Shown here: positions 7,349 through 14,094 of the stretch, piece after piece
Position numbering within the stretch: the stretch's first letter is position 1
Layout of the letters: each line of letters begins with the position of its first letter
From: Candidatus Solincola jinzensis
GTDB taxonomy: Bacteria; Actinomycetota; Geothermincolia; Geothermincolales; RBG-13-55-18
Length of the DNA stretch: 15,908 nucleotides
Assembly (NCBI GenBank): GCA_015711875.1
Contig: JACVJG010000011.1
Location: forward strand, 1 to 15,908
Reading direction: 5' to 3'
Translations under genes and position numbers: made by a program
Notes under the pieces: generated by a model
The model's input: only the letters and a program-made list of their open reading frames with translations
Told to the model about the DNA's origin: nothing
Database searches by the model: none

Positions 7349-10336
7349 ATGTTCCTGCTGAAGAGGCCGCTGCAGCTGGTGATAAACATCGCCGTCGTGG
7401 CCTTGCTGGTGGCCTTCCTCGCCCTGGGGGCGGTGATGGTGCTGCCCTCCCGCAGCCCCCTGGGCTCCCTGCTGGGCAAGATGGCCTCCGATGTGGACCT
7501 GCTCTCCAACATGCTCGCCAACACCAAGCCCGAGGCGGTGGCCCAGGCCTTAAACGAGAACCCCCAGTTCATCTCCGAGCTGCTCGCGGCCATGACCGAG
7601 GAGGGGACGGTGGAGGTTATCGCCGAGGTGGTGAACGGAAACCCCTCCTTCCTCACCGCCATGATGCCCTACCTGGACCCCGAGGCGGTGGCCTACGTGG
7701 TCAACCGCAGCGGAGACCTCATCTCCTCCCTCCTGCCCCTGCTGGACCCCGGGGCCATAGCGCAGGCGGTGAACGAGAACGGCGACTTCATCGCCAGCCT
7801 CCTGCCCTTCCTGGACCCCCAGGCCTTGAGCGCGGGCATAAACGCAAACGGCCCCTTCCTCGCGGGCTTGATCTCCTACCTCGACCCCGCGGTGATCGCG
7901 GGCATCGTAAACGAAAACGGCCCCTTCCTGGCCGCGCTGCTGCCCCTGCTCGACCCCAGCGGAACCGCCCAGGCGGTGAACCAGAACGGCCCCTTCCTCT
8001 CGGCCCTGGTCTCCTACCTGGACCCCTACGTGATAGCCCAGGTGGTGAACGCCAACGGGGCCATGCTCTCGGCCTCCCTGGACTACATAGACCCCTCCGT
8101 GATAGCGGGGGTGATCAACCAGAACGGGGCCTTCCTGGCCTCGGTGATGGCCTACCTGGACCCCGCGGTGCTCGCGGGCTCCTTGAACGCCAACCTGGAG
8201 AGCGTGACGCGCATCACCCGCTCCCTCTCCCCGGCCTTCATCGCCGACATCCTCAACAACACCACCCTGCTCTCAGCCTCCGCCCCCTTCATGCAGCCCC
8301 TGCCGGTGGCCGCCGCCCTGCAGGGGGCCACCGATTTCATAAACGACCTCCTCTCCCTCCTGGACCCCCAGGTGGTGGCGGACCTCATCAACTCCTCCAT
8401 CGAGCTGGTGAAGGAGGCCGCCGACCACACCGACCCCGGCTTCGTGGCCGACCTCATCGGCAACCAGGCCCTGCTCTCGCGCGTACTGGGGCTTCTGGAC
8501 GTGGAGGTGCTGGCGCGGGTGGTGAACGCCAACCCCCAGATGACCTCTGACCTTCTGCCCCTGCTCGCCCCCGCGGTGGGCTCGGGCCTGGGGGCGGGGG
8601 TGTCCGCCAACCCGGCGCTCCTCACAGAGGCCCTCAAGGCCTTGAACCCCGCGGTGCTGGCCCAGGCCTTAAACGCCCACCCCGGCATCGCCGAGGAGCT
8701 CTCCCGGCTCATGCCCTCCTCCCTGGGGCCCTATATCGCCGAGGGGCTATCCGCGAACCCGGAGTTTTTAGGCGAGCTTTTGAAAAACCTCGACCCCGCC
8801 CCCGTGGCCGCCGCCCTGGGGGCCCACACCGCACTGGTGAAAGACCTCCTTTCCGGCATCTCCCCCGCGGTGGCCCGCGCCATGGTGGAGGGCTCCAACC
8901 GCAACCCGGACTTCCTGGCCTCCCTGCTCTCCCACCTCAAGGGAGCACCGGTGGCCCAGGCGCTCAACGCCAACACCTCTTTTCTGCGCACCCTCCTCTC
9001 CGACCTGGGAGGGGCCATGGGCACCGCCTCCGCCCAGGGCATGACCGAGGGCTGGCGGGCGGGGAGGGACTTCCTGGGCGCCCTCATCGGCGCCCTGGAC
9101 CCCGCGGTGGTGGCCCAGGCGGTGAACCAGAACCCCGCCTTCCTGGAGGGGTTCCTGGCCAACGCCAGCTCGCTCACCGCCGAGTACCTGGCCGCGGGCA
9201 TCAACCAGAACGTGGCCACCCATCCTCTGGGCCAGGACCTGCTCTCGGCGCTCATCGCCAACCTCTCCGAAGGCGCCGCCTCGGCCCTGGCTTCGGGCAT
9301 CAACCAGAACGTGGCCGCAAGCCCCACCGACAACCTGCTGGTGGGCCTGCTCGCCAACACCGACGGCAACGCCGGCATAGCCATGGCCATGGGGCTCAAC
9401 AACAACCCCGCCTTCGTGCGCACCCTGCTCAAAAACATCTCCGCCGCCACCGCCGTGGCCGCCGCCAACGCCATCAACGCCTCCTGCGCCCGCGCCCAGG
9501 CCGATCCCCAATACCAGTTTTTGCGCAAGCTCCTGGCCAACCTGGACGCCGCCGTGGCCCAGGCATCGGCCCAGGGCCTGGACCAGAACCCCCAGGTGCA
9601 GGGGGTGGTCTCCGGCCTCATCAACGCCCTCAACGCCTCCACCGTGGCCCCGGTGATCGCGGCGGGGGTGAACGCCAACGCCGCGGCGGAGACCATGCTG
9701 CAGTCGGTGGTGGGAGAGCTCAACCCCGCCACCGCCCAGACCATCGCCCTGGCCATGAACGCCAACCCCCAGATGACCTCCTGGATGCTCCAGGCCCTGG
9801 ACCCCGCGATGGTGGCCGACCTGCTGGCCGACCACACCGACTTCGTCTCCGGCCTGGTCTCCAACCTGGACGGGGAGGTGGTGGCCCGGGCCATCAACGC
9901 CGAGTACGCCATGCATCCCGGCTCCTCCCTCATCGAGAGGCTGCTGGCCTCGCCCCACATGAGCGGGGCGGACATCGCGGATCTCCTCAACCGGGCCGGA
10001 TACCAATTCCTGGCAGAGCTCCTCGCCAACCTGGACCCGGAGCCAGTGACCCAGGCGGTCAACAACGTGGGGGAGGAGTTCCTCACCGACCTGCTCGCCT
10101 TCATAGACCCTGACCTGGTGGTGGGTCTGTTGCGGGCCGACAGGGATCCGGACTACACCACGGGGCAGAGGGGAGGCGCCATAAAGGACCTGAACATCCA
10201 TCTCTATGTGTATGCGGCCATCGGTCTCCCGCTGCCCCTGGGCCCCGCGGAGTTCAAGACCTTCGATGTCGGGGTCTTCATCCCGCCCGATATCCCGGAG
10301 ATGCCCCCTTATCCGGGCCCTCCGCCTCCATGGTAG
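7349..10336 (+). CDS. Membrane-anchored giant alpha-solenoid protein 3 (23/26-residue repeats)
   Basis: Third paralogue, 995 residues. Residues 10-32 form the anchor after MFLLKR, followed by LPSRSPLGSLLGKM, the clearest version of the shared post-anchor motif. Repeats run from residue 59: units 3-10 are the most regular 23-mers of the locus (for example residues 178-200), unit 14 (361-382) is a 22-mer, units 15-21 (383-552) alternate 23 and 26, and the last third is mostly 26 or longer with degenerate units. There is a single Cys, in an insert-bearing unit. The ~60-residue tail has alternating hydrophobic strands (HLYVYAAIG) and is Pro-rich, ending PYPGPPPPW, echoing protein 1. AGAGAGG at 7333-7339 supports the start. 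No clear + strand terminator follows; the kinase gene begins 105 bp later from its own promoter. Function unknown. Confidence 0.9.
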   Translation: MFLLKRPLQLVINIAVVALLVAFLALGAVMVLPSRSPLGSLLGKMASDVDLLSNMLANTKPEAVAQALNENPQFISELLAAMTEEGTVEVIAEVVNGNPSFLTAMMPYLDPEAVAYVVNRSGDLISSLLPLLDPGAIAQAVNENGDFIASLLPFLDPQALSAGINANGPFLAGLISYLDPAVIAGIVNENGPFLAALLPLLDPSGTAQAVNQNGPFLSALVSYLDPYVIAQVVNANGAMLSASLDYIDPSVIAGVINQNGAFLASVMAYLDPAVLAGSLNANLESVTRITRSLSPAFIADILNNTTLLSASAPFMQPLPVAAALQGATDFINDLLSLLDPQVVADLINSSIELVKEAADHTDPGFVADLIGNQALLSRVLGLLDVEVLARVVNANPQMTSDLLPLLAPAVGSGLGAGVSANPALLTEALKALNPAVLAQALNAHPGIAEELSRLMPSSLGPYIAEGLSANPEFLGELLKNLDPAPVAAALGAHTALVKDLLSGISPAVARAMVEGSNRNPDFLASLLSHLKGAPVAQALNANTSFLRTLLSDLGGAMGTASAQGMTEGWRAGRDFLGALIGALDPAVVAQAVNQNPAFLEGFLANASSLTAEYLAAGINQNVATHPLGQDLLSALIANLSEGAASALASGINQNVAASPTDNLLVGLLANTDGNAGIAMAMGLNNNPAFVRTLLKNISAATAVAAANAINASCARAQADPQYQFLRKLLANLDAAVAQASAQGLDQNPQVQGVVSGLINALNASTVAPVIAAGVNANAAAETMLQSVVGELNPATAQTIALAMNANPQMTSWMLQALDPAMVADLLADHTDFVSGLVSNLDGEVVARAINAEYAMHPGSSLIERLLASPHMSGADIADLLNRAGYQFLAELLANLDPEPVTQAVNNVGEEFLTDLLAFIDPDLVVGLLRADRDPDYTTGQRGGAIKDLNIHLYVYAAIGLPLPLGPAEFKTFDVGVFIPPDIPEMPPYPGPPPPW

Positions 10337-10426
10337 GAAAGATCGACTAGGGGGTCGAAAAACCTGCCACGAAGAAGGGAAGGGCTTTGGCGAGGAGCGG
10401 TCTTCGAGAACGGCGTGGGAAAATAA

Positions 10427-10435
10427 TGGTATAAT
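10427..10435 (+). promoter_or_regulatory. Extended -10 promoter giving a leaderless kinase mRNA
   Basis: TGGTATAAT is a perfect extended -10 element (TGn plus TATAAT, hexamer 10430-10435). No convincing -35 is seen at 16-18 bases upstream, which extended -10 promoters do not need. The expected start site, about 7 bases past the hexamer, falls on the A of the kinase ATG at 10442. No Shine-Dalgarno sequence sits before that ATG. Both facts fit a leaderless transcript, which is common in Actinomycetota. The element also makes the kinase/regulator pair independent of the solenoid genes. Confidence 0.7.
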
Positions 10436-10441
10436 TCGCAT

Positions 10442-12634
10442 ATGGTCGACGAACTGCAGCGAGCCATAACCACGGCGTCCGGCCTGGCGAGTCTCTGCAT
10501 AGGGCTTTTCGCGTTTTTAAAAAGCCGGCGGCAGCTCCATGGCGTCATATTCCTTTTCATCTCCGTCTTCATGACCTTGTGGGCCATCGGAGAGGCCATG
10601 ACCGTCGCCTCGCAGACCCTCGAGGACAAGATCTTCTGGACCAGGTTCCAGGGCATAGGTGAGCTGTTGCTGGTCCCGACTTATCTCCTGCTGGCATTGT
10701 GTTTCCCCCAGGTCAAGGCTTTTTTGCGCGACCGCCGCAAGGCCGCATTGGCGCTCCTCGCCCTTTATCTGCCGTGGGTGTTCAGCCTCATCGCCCTTTA
10801 TACCTCCGATCTCATCTACACTTCTTACTACCTCACCGCTTACGGTCAGGGTATCAACGTGACCAGGACCACCTATTTCTGGTTCTTGACCGCCCTCGGT
10901 TTCGCGGAGATCATAGCCTCCATCGTGATATTTCTACGGGAGCGCGCACGAAGCGAGTCCAGTCGGGGGAGAAAGGGCTTGCTCATCCTGGCCCTCGCTC
11001 CCGTTCCCATGTTGATCGCTAATGCTATCCAGAACCTGGAATTAAACCGCGTTATCAGCACCCCGCAGTCGAGCATCATCTTCGTCTCCATGCTCGCTTA
11101 CGGGATACTGCGATACGGGCTCTTCGTGGATATACACTCCGTCGCCAAGCACGCCCTGGTGAACTCTGCGGTCATTCTTTTCGACATCGCGCTTTTCCTG
11201 CTCCTGTGCCTTTTCTACGTCTACCCCCTGGGACTGGGACTGCACCCCGCCACCTACGCGCTCATGGCGTTTTCCGCCGTGCCTTTCCTGGCGGCTTATC
11301 GGCGGCAGCTCTCCTGGGCCACGCGTTCCGTGGAGCGCTGGCTGTATGGCCGCGACCTGGCGGAGGGAGAGCTGTTACAGGAACTCAGCCGCTCCATACG
11401 CACAGTCGGTTGCCTCGAGGAACTGGCAAGGGGAGTGGCGGAGAGGGTCAGGTTTTCCATGGGGCTCCATCTCTGCGCGGTCATGATCAAGGAGAACGGA
11501 GTCTACAGGATGGTGGGTTTCTCGCTCGACCCCGCCCACGCGCTGGCTCCATGCTTGAGCGGTGGGCTTCTCGATTCCCTGGTCATACGAGGCGAGAACG
11601 GCTATTGCGTCGAGGGAGAGAGGGGGGACATATCCGGCTACTGGCGCAAAAGAGAGAGGATCTACCGTAACGGATTTTACATGGACCGTGTGGATATGGG
11701 GATCATGCGCGTTTTCAGGGAGGGAAGGGTCCGGGAATCCGAATGGTGGGAGGCGGAGGAAGGAGAGTTCGTTTCCGTTCCCCTGGAGGTGGGGGGCGAG
11801 GATGTTGGGTTGCTCTGGATCGGCGGCAGGTCCGGGGCGGCCAGCTTCAAGCTCGAAGAGCTGGATCTCATCTCCACCCTCTCGACGCAATTGTCGGTCT
11901 CCCTTCTCAACTCCCGTTTGATGCAACAGCTCATGGACAAGAGCACTCGCCTGCAACACCTTGTTCACACAACTTCCATGGCGCAGGAGGAGGAGAGAAT
12001 ACGCCTGGCGAGAGAGCTGCACGACGGCCTGGCGCCCTTCTTTCTCGACGTCCTCTACCGCATCGAGACCATGGAGGCGCTGGCGGCCGGATCGCCGCAG
12101 ATTTCCTCACAGGTTCTGGAGCTCAAGGAAATGGCTCGAGAGGGCTTGGGCGACTTGCGCAGGCTGATAGCCGACCTGCGGCCCTCGTCCCTGGAGGTCC
12201 TGGGGCTTGAGAGGACCTTGCGGACCTACCTGGAGAGGTTCGCCGCCGAAAACGGCCTGGAGCTGGATTTCGAGATCCGGGGCGATGTGGACGGCTTGGG
12301 ACCGTTGCTGGAGGTGACGCTCTTCAGGGTAGCCCAGGAAGCGCTTTCCAATATCTCGCGGCACGCGCAAGCCGCCAAGGTGAGTTTTCGCCTGCACGGG
12401 CGCGACGGGAAGGTGGAGATGAGGATCGAGGATGACGGAGTGGGGTTTGCGGAGCGCGAGGTGAGGGAGAGGATGGGCCTGGGCGATTGCCTCGGCCTGA
12501 GGGGGATGGAGGAGAGGGCGGAGCTGATGCGGGGGAGCGTGGCCTTTGAATCGCGCCCCGGAGCCGGCACCAGGGTGGTTTTCTGCGCCCCCATGTCGCC
12601 GGACGTGGAAAGGGAGACCAGGATCAATGGATGA
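10442..12634 (+). CDS. NarL-type sensor histidine kinase with multi-TM sensor and GAF domain
   Basis: 730-residue membrane kinase. Residues 1-290 hold about nine hydrophobic segments (approx. 11-26, 34-53, 72-88, 100-120, 143-165, 178-197, 208-226, 240-261, 268-286). The first seven resemble the 7TM sensor of histidine kinases (FWTRFQGIGE, RYGLF). A GAF-like domain follows at about 310-490, then a HisKA_3 dimerisation helix with phosphoacceptor His527 in LARELHDGLAP, and a HATPase domain with Asn637 (EALSNISRHA), Asp665 in DDGVGF, and GLRGMEERAELM. All kinase motifs are intact. It should phosphorylate the regulator encoded next, whose ATG overlaps its stop by 8 bp. The ligand is unknown. Codon use is less extreme than in the solenoid genes. 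The start fits the leaderless promoter just upstream. Regulation of neighbouring surface genes is conjecture. Confidence 0.92.
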   Translation: MVDELQRAITTASGLASLCIGLFAFLKSRRQLHGVIFLFISVFMTLWAIGEAMTVASQTLEDKIFWTRFQGIGELLLVPTYLLLALCFPQVKAFLRDRRKAALALLALYLPWVFSLIALYTSDLIYTSYYLTAYGQGINVTRTTYFWFLTALGFAEIIASIVIFLRERARSESSRGRKGLLILALAPVPMLIANAIQNLELNRVISTPQSSIIFVSMLAYGILRYGLFVDIHSVAKHALVNSAVILFDIALFLLLCLFYVYPLGLGLHPATYALMAFSAVPFLAAYRRQLSWATRSVERWLYGRDLAEGELLQELSRSIRTVGCLEELARGVAERVRFSMGLHLCAVMIKENGVYRMVGFSLDPAHALAPCLSGGLLDSLVIRGENGYCVEGERGDISGYWRKRERIYRNGFYMDRVDMGIMRVFREGRVRESEWWEAEEGEFVSVPLEVGGEDVGLLWIGGRSGAASFKLEELDLISTLSTQLSVSLLNSRLMQQLMDKSTRLQHLVHTTSMAQEEERIRLARELHDGLAPFFLDVLYRIETMEALAAGSPQISSQVLELKEMAREGLGDLRRLIADLRPSSLEVLGLERTLRTYLERFAAENGLELDFEIRGDVDGLGPLLEVTLFRVAQEALSNISRHAQAAKVSFRLHGRDGKVEMRIEDDGVGFAEREVRERMGLGDCLGLRGMEERAELMRGSVAFESRPGAGTRVVFCAPMSPDVERETRING

Positions 12635-13292
12635 GATAAGCCTTGCGGTGGTGGATGACCACGAGATAGTGCGCATGGGCATAAACCGCGTGCTCGAGAA
12701 AGAGAAGGGGATACGCTTTGTCGGCGAGGCCCGCAATGGAGAGGAAGCGCTGGCCATGGCGCGCGCGTTGAAGCCCCGGGTGATGCTGGTGGACGTGAAG
12801 CTCCCCGATATCAGCGGCATCGAGGTGGTGCGCCGCTTGAAGGACGAGCCGGAGACGCGTGACATACAGGCCATAATACTCACGGTGTACGATGATCTGG
12901 AGATCGCCGCGGAAGCCATCCGGGCGGGGGCCATCGGATATATCCTCAAGGACTGCGGAAAGGAACAGTTGTTGAACGCCATATACTCGGCGGCGCAGGG
13001 GGTGCCCCTGGTCGCATCGACCATAACCCAGAAATTGGTAACAGTGTTGCAGAATCAAGGCGGTTCCCTGAAGCTGGAGGACGAGCGTAAAGGGGTCTAC
13101 GAGGAACTGACGGAAAGGGAATCGGACATCCTGCGGCTGGTGGCCAAGGGATACAGCAACAAGTCCATTGCCAGGGAGCTGGGCATCACCATCAGCACGG
13201 TGAAGACCCACCTCCGCAACATATTCCGCAAGCTGGAGGTGGAGGACCGCGCGCAGGTGATCATCAAGGCCATCAAGGACGGCGTGATCTGA
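12627..13292 (+). CDS. NarL/FixJ-family response regulator
   Basis: 221-residue two-domain regulator. The receiver (residues 1-120) has the acidic pair Asp10-Asp11, phosphoacceptor Asp56 (MLVDVKLP), Thr86 and Lys108, all intact. A LuxR-type helix-turn-helix occupies about residues 158-217 (ELTERESDILRLVAKGYSN, then SIARELGITISTVKTHL), so it is a DNA-binding transcription factor activated by phosphorylation. I chose ATG 12627 rather than the in-frame ATG at 12546, because the receiver's conserved start (MDEISLAVVDDHE) begins there. The upstream 27 codons lie inside the kinase gene and encode no receiver sequence, and AGGGAG at 12611-12616 is a suitable ribosome site. The overlap ATGGATGA with the kinase stop suggests translational coupling. 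Target genes are unknown. Confidence 0.93.
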   Translation: MDEISLAVVDDHEIVRMGINRVLEKEKGIRFVGEARNGEEALAMARALKPRVMLVDVKLPDISGIEVVRRLKDEPETRDIQAIILTVYDDLEIAAEAIRAGAIGYILKDCGKEQLLNAIYSAAQGVPLVASTITQKLVTVLQNQGGSLKLEDERKGVYEELTERESDILRLVAKGYSNKSIARELGITISTVKTHLRNIFRKLEVEDRAQVIIKAIKDGVI

Positions 13293-13580
13293 TCCGGCGC
13301 GTGGGGGTACTGCTTAATCTCCGTTGTTTGTCCTGCCGCCATTCCTTGCCTCGCAGCGCAGTGGGGCCGTAGAGGCTTTGAGGGTGGCCAGACCCCTTGC
13401 TCTCCAGCTCCAGGCTGGGGAGTGTTAGACGGCATCGCATGTTTTTTCGCCATCAAGGGTTTCTGTTGACCGTGGCGTTTCGGATGATCATGGGACGTGG
13501 TGGGTGGAAGCCTCGCCGTATGTATCTGCCGCAAGATGCTGGGTCCCGCTCCCCATAACATCGCTATCCTTGAGGAAGTC

Positions 13581-13599
13581 GTCGGGTTTCCGGCTTTTT
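13581..13599 (+). terminator. Weak Rho-independent terminator candidate after the regulator
   Basis: Five-base-pair stem GTCGG / CCGGC (13581-13585 with 13590-13594, one G-U) with loop GTTT, followed directly by TTTTT 13595-13599. The stem is short and lies about 290 bases beyond the regulator stop, so it is only a candidate for ending the kinase/regulator transcript. Confidence 0.3.
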
Positions 13600-13857
13600 A
13601 CTGGCGAAGACACGCACTCCCATCCGCCGCCGCATCCTTAAACGTCGATGACTATGTGTAAACGACGCCGCGGGCAGTGTATGCAAGCCTTCCTTGCCAT
13701 CTCCGTTCCCTGCCGATCCGCTTGTGAGCCAGGTATCAGGCATGGGTGTTACCTCACATGCGCTCTCTCCGCGTTTCCCGCCCGTTGCCGTGTCCGCTTG
13801 CGAAACGGGATTCAGGCGAGTTGCTCTGAGAATGGGAAACTCCATCTCCTTTCAACC

Positions 13858-13909
13858 GTAACTGTTGTTATTTTATATTATTGTTATGTATATTAATTAA
13901 AGTTAAATG
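13858..13909 (+). promoter_or_regulatory. AT-rich island with possible promoter for the SpoIID-type gene
   Basis: About 50 bases made almost only of A and T interrupt an otherwise GC-rich region. One reading gives TTGTTA (13865-13870), an 18-base spacer and TATATT (13889-13894). A second gives TTGTTA (13881-13886), 16 bases and TTAAAT (13903-13908). Either would transcribe toward the gene at 14095 with a leader of roughly 180-200 nt. AT-rich DNA makes chance matches likely. Confidence 0.35.
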
Positions 13910-14028
13910 ACCAGGTGGTTTTCAGCGAACAAGGACGCGCATGATTTAAGGTAAGGGGAAGGCTGAAAAAACGTTCTATCATTTTGAGCGATGTTTATAA
14001 GGTGGGAGGGTACGCTGGACAGGGTCAG

Positions 14029-14068
14029 GAGGATGGTAAAGGTTTCGGCAGGAGCAAAGGGCGTCAGG
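14029..14068 (+). repeat. 40-bp direct repeat, copy 1 (upstream of the start)
   Basis: Perfectly identical to 14103-14142, offset by 74 bases. This copy contains an ATG at 14033 opening a 14-codon frame (MVKVSAGAKGVRLR, stop TAG 14075-14077), directly abutted by AGGAGG at 14027-14032. The peptide repeats the N-terminal residues of the real protein, so this looks like a duplicated gene start that lost its connection to the body of the gene. Confidence 0.95.
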
Positions 14069-14094
14069 TTGCGATAGCTGTGGGGTACAAGACC

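Larger units (their letters stand above)
13293..14028. other. Long spacer between regulator and SpoIID-type gene
   Basis: No credible gene. The open frame 13648-13896 (+) has no recognisable domain and an odd composition, with many Cys and Arg. A stable 9-bp hairpin at 13400-13422 (CTCTCCAGC / GCTGGGGAG) has no T run after it. A weak terminator candidate (13581-13599) and an AT-rich promoter-like island (13858-13909) are listed separately. Nothing else is recognisable. Confidence 0.45.

Noticed and set aside
950..10336. CRISPR-like or simple tandem DNA repeat because of the 69-base periodicity
   Set aside because: The repeats are protein-level units with diverged DNA, no identical repeat/spacer structure, and they remain in frame over about 1000 codons in each gene.
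10343..10362. Hairpin TCGAC / GTCGA after solenoid gene 3 as a terminator
   Set aside because: On the + strand it is followed by A, not T, and the stem is only five base pairs; no minus-strand gene would use it.
12546..12626. Upstream ATG extending the response regulator by 27 codons
   Set aside because: The receiver domain begins at the ATG at 12627, which has a well-placed AGGGAG; the extension lies within the kinase frame and looks random.
13648..13896. 82-codon + frame in the spacer after the regulator
   Set aside because: Cys/Arg-rich, no domain, and it ends inside the AT-rich promoter-like island.
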